Program-made: the position numbers and the translations under genes
NCBI GenBank assembly: GCA_028622995.1
Contig: JAJQJQ010000010.1
Coordinates: 2,108,001 to 2,172,000, forward strand
DNA: 64,000 nt
Source of the DNA: Panagrolaimus kolymaensis
Taxonomy: Eukaryota; Nematoda; Chromadorea; Rhabditida; Panagrolaimidae
Direction of reading: 5' to 3'
The notes under the pieces: model-generated
What the model was told of the DNA's origin: nothing
The model's database searches: none
Seen by the model: the letters and a program-made list of their open reading frames with translations, nothing else
Shown: positions 12,399-22,919 of the stretch, one piece after another
Layout of the letters: every line of letters starts with the position of its first letter
How positions within the stretch are numbered: position 1 is the stretch's first letter

Positions 12399-13994
12399 TA
12401 TTTCTTGTATTTATTTTTGCTTTTTATTCAATTTAATAGAAGTTCTCATTATTTTTTAATTATTATTATTTTACTTTTCACTATTTTGCATACTTTTGAG
12501 TTTTCTTTTTTTGCTGCTTTATGATAATTTTTTCACAATAATAAATTTTTTGGGATTACTTTTCTTAATAAATTTTTGCAAAAAAAAGATATTCAAGGAA
12601 ATGTAGCATAAAATTTGAGTAAATTTCATATTTTTAAAGTGCGATGCTTAAAGATTATTCACGAGATGAGTTAAATAAAGCATGCAAAAATGGATGTTGA
12701 AAGTGACAATCTACGATGGAGTCTGTAATCATGCAATTGCTAATTTAAAGTGTTTTTTTGACATAGGCAAATATCACTGTAATTCCAAGAATTAAGAGTA
12801 ATAAGAAAACACAATCTAACAAAAAGAGAAGAGGTTTAATAGAAGGGTATTTACAGTAATGCCGCTAATAAAAAAGTTGCCAAAATGAAAACAAAAATAA
12901 TTACATTGTTGATAAAATATCGAGATGTTTCTTTGACGGGGGAATTTTCTTTGTTAATTTTTTTAATTTTCCATGGCTTTTATTTAAATACGAAAAACTA
13001 TAAAGAATAATATGAAATTATTAGTTTTAAATCATTTTTTTTAACTATCATGGGGCAGTGGCTAAAACACAATTTTTTTAGTTCTAAAATCCTTTATTAT
13101 TTTTCGGAATTCAAAATGATAGTTAAAAAGCTGAGCAACACTGTACTTTAACTTTAATGTTTTAAAGTTTAGCGACAGTTTTCAAGAAATCGGCTTGCAA
13201 AATTAGTTTTCAGGACAACGTTTTTACAGAATTCCAACATTTCTAAGAAGCAAAAACAATCAAGTTTACGATAGTGAAAAATTGTTCTAAGAAAATTTAT
13301 GACCTTTTAAATCATTGAAATAAATTTTATAAAAGCATAAAAAACTTTTTCCAATGGGATGTTAATTGAAAAAGAAGAGGGTTATGAGGAATTTACTTTA
13401 TTGCTCAGAGACATACAAAGATGAGCGAACGCAAAAGCAACATAGCGTCAATTTTGTTAAAATTTATCTAGCTAGAAACTTCGTCTGCTACTTCTGAGAA
13501 GTTTGCACAAAATTACAGGCTTGAAAAAAGAAAGAAAGAAAAAAAAGTTGGCTTGCTTTTTATTTACCCAAGCATATTAAGAAAGAAAGGGGTAAGTTAA
13601 CACAATTTTACGACTTATTTTTACTCTTTTTCTTTTCTTTAAAAGCTGTTTGCTGTCCAAAGTTTTTTCTAAGTATTATTCAAATAAATTATTACCCAGG
13701 TTGTTAGAAGAAAATAAATAAAAAAAGAGGCTGGGAAATTAAAGTGAAAGGTTTACAACTGTTATTTTTATTTTTAAATAAATAATCCTATTACGACAAC
13801 GAAAAAAAAAGTTTAAAGCTTATACCGAGAGCGTCTGACCCAACTATTATTACTAATTTTTATCTTGTCTAAATTGGGCGGAGCAGCAAAGATGATGCCA
13901 AGACGGTGGTCTTTGCATTAATCATTTTATGGATATAAAAAGAAGTATTTGAATCTAAATTTTATGTAGTTAAATAAATATTCCAGTGAGCAAA
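12399..13994. other. Intergenic region with one hairpin-forming repeat
   Basis: About 1.6 kb with no supportable reading frame. It contains a perfect 14-bp inverted repeat (13038-13051 and 13116-13129), listed separately. The rest is AT-rich, with purine runs near 13530-13740. Confidence 0.55.
13038..13129. repeat. Inverted repeat, 14-bp arms
   Basis: Arms TTTTTAACTATCAT (13038-13051) and ATGATAGTTAAAAA (13116-13129) are exact reverse complements separated by 64 bp. The size and layout fit a small non-autonomous element remnant or a chance hairpin. No target-site duplication could be recognised. Confidence 0.6.
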
Positions 13995-15529
13995 ATGAAC
14001 GGTAAGTCAAATTTTGAGCCAAAATTAAATTAAAATATTTTATAAATAATTATTGTTTTAGTAACCACTACGATCAAAAGTATGGAAGATAATGGAAGTT
14101 ATTGGATGCCATTAAAAACTATCATAGCTATGTCTGATTGGTTTAGCGGCATTTTTGCTATAATCGCAAATTTTTTTGTCATTTATCTCATTGCCACCAA
14201 AACCACCAATGAATTGAAAGTTTATAGTCGAATTTTGATTCAAAGTTGTATCGTTGATATCACTTTTGCTATTATCACTCTAATAACCAACTCGGTAAGA
14301 AATTAATTTCTTCGAAGAAAAAATTATTTTAATAATTAATTTTTATTATAGCAAATTGACTTTAATGGTGGAATAATTTTAATGATGATGAATGGCCCAT
14401 TTCGACGCCAACCTAATCCCATAACTTTTCATATGATCAATGTTTATATTGTTGGATTGTTTTCATGCGTCATGTTTTTGCCAGTACCATTCATCTTTCG
14501 ATATTTTGCGGTTTGCAAGTATGTTTATAGTTTAGTAATAAATTCTGAGAGAATTATCCAATAGCAACAAAGTTCATAAAGGAGAAATTTTGAAAATATT
14601 GGAACTAAAACCACGTTTTTCATCATTTTAAAATATTATATCTTCCGCTTCGGTGCAAATTTTTTATTTTAATGCAACTCACATGCTAAAATTAAATCAT
14701 TCTCACAGTTTTCTCGATGATATATAATTTCACCTTTTTATTTTTTTCAGAAGTCGAGTGCTTACCAAATGCGAATATATTTTTTTGCTTCTTTTTTGTT
14801 TTACCATTTCCATTTTATACACCTGTTTGCATGCATGGACTTTTTGGCCTCGAGGTGATTTATCAAAGTACAATTATATTATAAATCATCCATTTTGGAA
14901 GGACGAAGATGGGATATTGCCAACTTTTGTAGCCGCTGATTTTGTATGTTTTTTTTCAAAAATCCTTTTTTCTGAAAATTGACATTCATGTTTTCAGAAA
15001 GATGGCAGATTATTTATCCTTGTGTCGTGTACAATGATTCTTGGAACAATTTCTTACATGCTTATTACCATTTTCAACCTATTAATTTTCCGAAAACTTT
15101 CAAGTTTAAAAAGTACTATGAGTGCTAAAACTTCTGAAGTTCATCGGCAATTAAGTAAAGTATTAAAATATCAAGTGAGTACCGTAAATCTCTAAGGTAA
15201 ACCCACTCAATAAAAACAATTTACAGGCATTAGTCCCAATGTTTATTTGCGTCATTCCATTAAGTTTAGTGTTTTTCTTTGCTGCAATTGGAACAAAAAC
15301 TAATGGAAAAGGCGTGATTTTAACAATGCTCGTATCATATTTGCCTGCTATGAATCCTCTTTCAACATTATTATTTGTGAGACAATATCGTCGAATAATA
15401 ACTCAAACAAGGTTATTTCGTTTAATCTGTCCAAGTCGAGCTCTTCGCGATCATCGAACATCCGTACAAACTTCCTACATACAAGATATAAGAAGTATGG
15501 TTTCAAGCTTTCGAAATAATTCTGGATAA
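13995..15529 (+). CDS. Seven-transmembrane chemoreceptor, srd/str superfamily
   Basis: Nematode-specific G-protein-coupled chemosensory receptor. Six exons in phase: 13995-14001, 14062-14294, 14352-14518, 14751-14943, 14998-15174, 15227-15529 (359 aa). Hydrophobic segments fit seven membrane spans, beginning with IIAMSDWFSGIFAIIANFF. The NGPFR motif before TM3, FRYFAVCK after TM3, the HRQLSKVLKYQALVP stretch leading into TM6 and the NPLSTLLF end of TM7 are characteristic of the Str superfamily; NGP and FRY resemble class srd best. The first coding exon is only 7 bp (ATG, one codon, one base). It is supported by a perfect GTAAGT donor and by phase, but an alternative start at the internal Met (14082) is possible. 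Ligand unknown. Confidence 0.85.
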
Positions 15530-15919
15530 TAACATAATTTTACTTTATTAGCAACTATCATACCAAACATACTAAAAGATTTAACAAAAAAGAATGCAGT
15601 CAAAGATAGTAGTCCTCCAATCATTCCACAAGAAAAGAGAAATAATGAATCCAAAATAGTAAAATTTAGTTTACCTTAAGTACAAAAAAGCAGCTAAAGA
15701 TGTATCCTCATTTCCTCATTTAAAAAAAAGAAGATATTTGTGTTTAATAATTTTGCCTAATTTATGAAAAAGCTATATTTATATGTTTAAAAGTAATAAA
15801 GAATCTTTTATGGAATAAAACATTAATAACTTATATGCATTTTTTTATAACAACAAAGTATTATCACAACAACAACTATTTTCGTACCAGTTTCGAAAAG
15901 TATAAAGATTAGTGAATTT
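15530..15919. other. Convergent intergenic spacer
   Basis: About 390 bp between the 3' ends of the chemoreceptor (+) and the SLC17-like transporter (-). AATAAA-like signals occur for both strands. No gene seen. Confidence 0.5.
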
Positions 15920-18085
15920 TTAAGGTAACATATCGGCAGCTAAAGTATCAACTTCAACTTCATTCTCTTTTTTGAGCTCTTCAATCTCTAATTTGGATTG
16001 ATGTCTATAAGATGGTATACGAGCCCAAGGTTGAACTTCAGCAGATGAAAATAAAACGAAAAACAAAGTGCTAAAAGCTGTAGTTCCAGCAATCACAAAG
16101 AAAATAGGTCGCCATTCTTCTAATCTTCCCTAAAAAATAGCATTGTTAATTTTTTATTTTATGTTATATAAAAAGCTACCGTTTTGTTAAAGAATGAAAC
16201 AATAAGGGGAGTAAGAACTCGAGCGGTGATACCAGCTACCATAGTGCATGAACTTATTAAACCAGTAAACACTGGAGCGATTGATAGCATGCTTGTGAAA
16301 AATCCACTTGAAGAAAAGCTCAATGTTAATGCAATGCCGCAAAAAAGGCCCAAAGTAATATAAGGTTTTTCACAATCAGGTAAATATGCGAGTAAAATAA
16401 AGAGTATTGTAACAAAAAATCCAGCTAAAAATAAATTTTTTTATTATGCATTGGGAATTTTATAAAACTTACAAAGGCCTTGCGAGAGTTTGCATGCCGT
16501 TGTAGGGCTGAGAACTTTTCTCTGTTTTAATCGATCCATCCAAATACTCCACCCAAATTTAAAACCTATTTCCATTAATGGAGGAATTGCACCAAAAAGG
16601 CCATTCTAAAAAATTATTATTATTGTTTAAAAGTTTTGGGACTCAAAAAATTATTTACATTTATAGGCGATAAAAAGAGCACTTCTTTGAAAAATGTGGG
16701 TTGATAAGAATGTAAAAATGTTACAATGAAATTGAGACTAAAAGCACAGGCCAATAATGAATAAAATGCAGGTGAAGTGAAAATACTTCGAAATGGAATT
16801 TTAATCTTTTCCTGAAATACAAAAGTTAAAAAGTCAATCAAAAATATTTTATTTCAGTTATACCTTTTTGTTTCTCAAAGCTAATTCTGGACACGATTTC
16901 AAATATTGTCGTTCTCTTTCAGTCATAACTTTGGCTTCAAATGGTGTTTTAGAGGCAGCAAAATGCCATAAAACCAGCCAAAGTGATCCAAGAATAGCTA
17001 TAAATTTTAAAAAATGTTTAAAAGAGAGTCAAAAAGCTACTAACAGCATCCATAAAAAATTGCTGGCCATTCCCATGATGAGCTGCAAAGATATGCAAAT
17101 GTAGGAACACCTGAAAATATTCTAGATATTTTTTCTTCTTCTTCGAAATTTTATAATAGTTTCATACCCAAGATGCTTGCAAGTGGAAATCCAGTACTAT
17201 AAATACTTGCAGCAGTACTTTTTTCTTCTGTTGGAATCCAAAATGTGACTAATTTATTAATCGATGGCATAACTAAGCCCTTCAAAACACGAATATTTAG
17301 TTTTTTTGATTAAAAAATTTATAAAGACTTACATCTCCGCCACCCATAATAACTCTAACAAAGAAAAGTGGAACCCATCCACCATGTATGGCAATACTGG
17401 GAGTAATAAAAGTAACAACAATATAAAGAAGCGCGGCTATTGTTGTTAATGTTTTAGGTGATTGTGTATCCGCTAAATATCCGCCAGGAATAATAGTAAG
17501 TAGAGAGCCATAAAAGATACTTGAAAACATCCATCCTTGAACTTTTGAATCCCAATTCAAAGTACCCTAAAACAACGACGACGTCATTTTGAAATACCTT
17601 TTTAAAATATTTTAAGCTAGCTGTCGCCAAAAATAAATACCCCATAATCGTTAACAATCGCCTCTCCTCCAACACTGTTGTTGTTATCATTTCTTGTGCA
17701 TCTTCTAAGCTCTTCGTTTTCTATATTTTGTACATGCATGAAAGATGAAAAATTATTGTCTATAGATGTTTGAGGAGGAGATTTCGATATTGCATCAAGT
17801 GTAACAGCTGTTGAATTAACCATGCACGTTATTGCTATACCCATATTAATACGCATATTTACAATTGTAAAAAATCCAAACATCATTAACAATAACATAT
17901 GCAATCTACGAGATAAGGGATGGAATAAGGCTACAAAAAAAATATTTGGTCATTAGAAGAAAACACGAAATACAAAGATGAAAGAAGAAAAAAGATAAAA
18001 ACTAACGCAATTTTTTAAGTGAAGGAGGTTCAATGAGATCATTTGTTTTTGTAAGTGGTTCAGTAACTGCTCCATTGGCACCCAT
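15920..18085 (-). CDS. SLC17-type anion/sodium-phosphate cotransporter (MFS)
   Basis: Major facilitator of the SLC17 family (organic anion, phosphate or vesicular transmitter transport). Ten exons in phase, 5' to 3' on the minus strand: 18085-18007, 17930-17641, 17566-17333, 17279-17168, 17110-17045, 16997-16864, 16811-16659, 16605-16473, 16424-16180, 16129-15920 (551 aa). Family marks: NMRINMGIAITCMVN in TM1, WDSKVQGWMFSSIFYG with TIIPGGYLAD (TM2-TM3), TFWIPTEEKSTAASIY, WEWPAIFY, the loop AKVMTERERQYL, and EEWRPIFFVIAG...SSAEVQPWA at the end. About 60 residues form a glycosylatable loop after TM1. The start ATG lies just downstream of a TTTTAG acceptor, suggesting trans-splicing. The acceptor of the 17279 exon (TTGAAG) is weak. 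The substrate cannot be told. Confidence 0.9.
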
Positions 18086-19316
18086 ATTTAAATTAATTTG
18101 AGCCTAAAATTATTAAAGCATAAAAAAAGAATTAAAATATAATATAAAAAATTAAGTTAAACAATTCGCGATAACTTGAACTTTGAAAGAAATGAAATGA
18201 ACCATTCAAAAAAAGCTTTTTCCTCAATAAAAATAAAAAAAACGAAATTTGTTGTTTATAAAAATGCATTTTTTGTGTGTGCCTCACTTTTGCTAGCAGC
18301 TAGTCTTCTCATTTTCATTCATTCATTCAACTCAACTCAACTACTCTTGAGTCAAGCAGCAACCACAAAAGCGGCGTCCCTTGCATGCTTGCTTTATCCC
18401 GTTCCATTTCAAAATTTATTGAACGAAAAAAAATTATTTAGAAAACAAAACAAAAAATAAAAAATTAACATTGTTACAAAAAAGCAACAAAAAATGCAAG
18501 AAATGAAATAGTCTGATGAAGTAAATAAAGTTCGTTCATTTTTTGATAAGAAAATTTTGATGAAAGAAGAAGACAAGGTGAAACATCACGGTAAGCTGTA
18601 AAAAGCCTTCGACTCAATTCCACGGATTATGTCCACTTCAAATTTATTTTGTGTCCACATTTTAGAGGGAAAAAAGCTAAATTTTTTTAATGTTTGCAAA
18701 TGCGCAGATGGTAAAATTTATTTAAAGATTTTTTTATCCAAATATAAAAGTTTTTTGATGACAAATATTTCTAACAAGTATTGAACTAAAAAAGACAATG
18801 AAACTGAAAACATTTTTCATGTATTTTTCTTTTAAAAAATATTTCAAAAAATAATATTCGTTAAAATAGAAAAGAAAAAAATTGAAATGAATAGAAACAA
18901 GCAGCAAGCATGTTGTGTCATTCATTCATATGCCAAAAAGATGAAAAGTCCAAAGAGGCCATAAGGCTTTTTTTTGCTACTGGCTTTGCTTGCGACATTA
19001 AATACTAAGGCTTCGTGGGTGGGCTTTGAACTCCTAAACTTTTATTCAGAAATGCCCCTTTTTTGTTAGAGTCTAAAAGTGGAATACAAAACAGTTTTTC
19101 TTTTAAGCTTTTTATTTTTTTATTTTTTTTATTGCATTCATTAAAAAAAGGTTATAATTCATTTTTTTATATTTTTGATAAAACAATACACAAACCATCC
19201 TCATCAATATATATATATTGATAGATAAGAACTACATATAGGAACTGTCAGTGGCATAATTTATAACGAACAATAAGAAATACTCCATTTTCATTTATTT
19301 TTATTGTTGAGCAAAA
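18086..19316. other. Divergent intergenic region
   Basis: About 1.2 kb between two divergently transcribed genes (SLC17-like, minus; glucocerebrosidase, plus), so it should hold both promoters. A GATAAG box lies at 19224-19229. No reading frame here has protein-like composition. Confidence 0.5.
19224..19229 (+). promoter_or_regulatory. Candidate GATA-factor site
   Basis: GATAAG about 90 bp before the glucocerebrosidase start, preceded by GATA four bases earlier. In Caenorhabditis such sites in proximal promoters bind intestinal GATA factors. A hexamer this short is expected by chance in AT-rich DNA, so support is weak. Confidence 0.25.
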
Positions 19317-21304
19317 ATGAAACTTTTTCTTTTTGGTTGTTGCTTTTTATTTCTCATTATTATTAACAATGGTAAGTAAGCGTATAGAATATCCAAAAAA
19401 AGCTGTTTCTAAATTAATTTCAGTACTAGCCCAACAACAACAACGGTCATGCGTGCAGAAAAAATTCCCTGGTGCAAAAAATAATATTGTTTGCGTATGT
19501 AATGCAACCTATTGTGATGATATACCTCCAATTGGAACCTTTCAAAATAATGAAGCTGTCATGTATCAAAGTTCCATGAGTGGCGAACGCTTATCAAGAA
19601 CTGTTTTGACATTTATTACCACAAAAAGTTAGTTGAGTTTAATCATTAATCAAATTTTCGTATAAAAAATAAATGTACTTTTAAGGTGCAAAAGCAAGCG
19701 AATTAACTTTTAAATTAGATGCATCAAAACAATTTCAACAAATTATTGGTTTTGGTGGAGCTTTTACAGATTCTGTTGGAATTAATCTTAATAAACTTAG
19801 TCCAGCAACTCAGCAAGAAATTTTGAGACAATATTTTAGTAAAGATAATGGATTAGGATATACTATTGGAAGAGTGCCTATGGCAAGTTGTGATTTCTCC
19901 ACTCATGAATATTCTTACGATGACGTCGAAAATGATTTTGATTTAATTAATTTTAATCTTACTCAAGAAGATTTTACTTTAAAAGTATAAAATAAAAATA
20001 AAAATGTGCAGCAGAGAGAAAAAATACTATTATTTTTTAGATTCCATACATTCTTGCAGCACAAAAATTTATTTCTGATGGCGATGAATTAAAGCTTTTC
20101 TCTACTCCTTGGTCAGCTCCAGGATGGATGAAAACCAATGGCCATATGAAAGGTGGAGGAGAATTAAAAGGTGAAATGAATGGCAAATATTATCAAACAT
20201 GGGCTAATTATTTTTTAAAGTATGCATATTTTTTTTTCATTAACAAAATAATACTTTTTTTATTAAAACTATTTTTTTGTAGGTTCTTTGAAGCTTATTC
20301 AAAGAAAGGTATTAATTTCTGGGGTTTATCCATTCAAAATGAACCCGGCAGTGGCTTGGATCCATTTTATAAATGGCAAACTATGTCAATGACAGCTGAA
20401 ATGGAAAGGGATTTTCTTGCTGAACTTCTTGGACCTGCTTTAAAAAATTCTTCTTTAACACAAAATATTAAAATTATGATTTATAGCGACCAAAGAGTTG
20501 GAATCAATGAATATGTTAATAGAGTATGTTGTCACCAATATAAAAAAATTTTTTTGTACATTTTCTGTGCCTTTTTAGGTGATGGAAAGCTCTAATGCTG
20601 CAAATTACGTTGATGGCGTTGCTTATCATTGGTATGAGGATTATCTTTCAAAGGCTTCGCTTTTAAGTGATGTGCACAATTCACACCCAAATTTATTTCA
20701 TCTTCCAACTGAAGTTTGTGCTTTTTTTGTTGTTTCAATTTTTTTATAAACTACACTTTTTAGGCTTGCACAGGATATCTTCCATTAATAGGTGGTGTAA
20801 GCTTGGGAGATTGGTCAAGAGGTAGTCAATATCTTCATAGCATTATTGAGGCAAGAAATAATATTAAAGCAAAATCAAGAAGCAAAAATTTTTTTTTAGG
20901 ATATTCAAAATTATGCTTCGGGTTGGGTGGATTGGAATTTAATTTTAGCTCCCGATGGTGGCCCAAATTGGGTTGGGAACTTTGTTGATGCTCCAATGAT
21001 TCTTAGCAATAAAACAGATGAATATTACAAAAATCCAATGTTTTATGCTTTAGCTCATTTTTCAACTTTTGTTCGTCCAGGTTCTTATCGAATTCAGCTA
21101 TTGGATGGCTCAAGTGCACAACCCTCAACTCCAATCGAAGCTGTAGCATTTACAAATTCAAATAGTCAACGAATTGTTGTGCTAAACAATCGTGAAGACT
21201 CGCCTCATACTGTCACGATTGAAGATGCTCAACGTCCTGGTCAAAGTTTAACAGTGAATATCAAAAATAATTCAATGGTTACCCTTATCTGGAATAAGGC
21301 ATAG
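19317..21304 (+). CDS. gba: Lysosomal glucosylceramidase (GH30)
   Basis: Hydrolyses glucosylceramide to glucose and ceramide in the lysosome. Eight exons in phase: 19317-19371, 19424-19627, 19686-19984, 20041-20219, 20283-20523, 20579-20713, 20764-20850, 20900-21304 (534 aa, like human GBA1 at 536). A signal peptide (MKLFLFGCCFLFLIIINN) is followed by a Cys-rich N-terminus. The core includes QQIIGFGGAFTDS, STPWSAPGWMKTNG, the acid/base Glu in IQNEPGS (residue 266), VAYHWYEDY, the nucleophile Glu in LPTEAC (residue 371), and GWVDWNLILAPDGGPNW. The C-terminal beta domain ends at TAG. Glu266 and Glu371 correspond to the human catalytic pair. The seventh intron (20851-20899) must use a GC donor (GAG|GCAAGA) to join SIIE to DIQNY; no GT donor keeps the conserved residues. 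Caenorhabditis has several gba paralogues, so the specific one is not assigned. Confidence 0.95.
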
Positions 21305-22919
21305 TTAACTTAACCGTCTGGTAAGAAGGTATGACGTATGTAATAATTAAAATTATCAAAAGTTTGCAACAATAAAAAAACGAGTCGTTTATTTTTTTTC
21401 TTATTTCATTTTTTTTTTGCAAGTTGTGAAATAAAAAAACCTCATTTATAATTTATAATTTAACAAAGATTTTACACACTCCTTGCATTGAACTATAAAT
21501 TAACCAAAAATCACAGTCATATTTTTAAAAATTTTCTAGAAAAAATTTCGGCAAGCTGAATAATAAATTTGTTTATTTGCCGTTGCTTACAATTAAATAT
21601 TTAATAAAATACACTTAAAATCTCTAGTCATCGATGTTAAAAAAAGCGATCTGTTGGTGTAAAGATAATTGGAGGTTGACTAATTTTATACAAAATTAAA
21701 TATGAACCAAAAAATAATGATGCAAACCATTTTTCTTTTTTCACGCTTTTAGTTACTTGTAATATATTTTTTTATAGGGACTGCGATAAATTTAAACTTT
21801 TGATTCGAAAGCAACTGCTTTTTAAAATAATTATTTCGTAAATGAATTAAATTTATCCAAAATAAATATTATGAAAGGCCATCGATGTTTTAGCTGCTAG
21901 TTCTTCTTTTCACTTCTTTCGATTTTTTTAGTCTTTGCTCTTTTCACTTCATCACCGCCGAATCGAAAACATTCTTTGTTTTGGCTTTTTCTTTTACATT
22001 TTATGTATCGCTTCCATCTCTCGACGAAAAAAAAACATTTCATCTTCAACAGTTTCATAATCTAAATGTAATGTTTAATCGTTATAATGGATATCGTTTT
22101 TGGACATTTTTCACAAAATGATTTTTTCAAAATAAAAACTTAATGTAATTTTTTTTTATTTAAAAAAAGTGAAAACTTTATAGAAGCTTAGTTAATATTG
22201 GTGTTTGTTGAAGTTACTATAATTTGTTTTAAATATTTCTCTTTATTCTTGAATGCTCTAAATTAGGAAGATTTAACACAATTGAGTAAAGACTGATCCT
22301 TTTGAATAAAAACATATCTCCTTAAAAACACAGATCAAAATAAAGTCGCGCAAATTGAACTAACATTTATAAAATTTTGCAGATATACATTTGATTTTTA
22401 GCATTGAAAAACCAGAGACACAATTTTTTTTAGAACAGAGGTGCTGCAACCATAAGAATGGCGACTAGATGTTGTAATATGTTTTTGTATAAAAAAATTG
22501 TGAAAAATTTTTTTCTTCTTCTTACATTGGAGTCTGTTCCACATTCAATGTAACCCTTTAAACCTAGTAAAAATGGTATTTATGAATGCGAGGAATAAAA
22601 AAAAGGAGTGAAACTAACGGAATGATTTTTTTCATTGTTTAATTTTTGCCCGCCCAAAAACTAACGAGTGTCGATTTCATTATTTTTTCTTTTATTCTTA
22701 TGTTAGTAAGAAAGAAAATGAAAAAACAACATTTTTTTAACAACTAGAAGACATTTTCGCGGGCTATTTTTTATTTTTTTTAATTTATTTTTTTTGATCG
22801 AGAAAGTCTAGCGTTTTAGCGAATGTTCTTACTAGCATTTTTTTAATTATTAAACAAATTGTGAAAAAAATATTAATCAAATTTTATCAATTTTAGTGTA
22901 CTCATTATTACTCATTTGG
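21305..22919. other. Intergenic, no gene seen
   Basis: About 1.6 kb, AT-rich. A likely AATAAA for the glucocerebrosidase is near 21371. A splice-like acceptor ending at 22896 precedes the next gene's ATG by 23 bp and may receive the spliced leader. Confidence 0.55.

Noticed and set aside
20128..20595. Single 155-codon frame in the glucocerebrosidase gene
   Set aside because: It reads through the introns at 20220-20282 and 20524-20578; the spliced exons give the conserved GH30 sequence.
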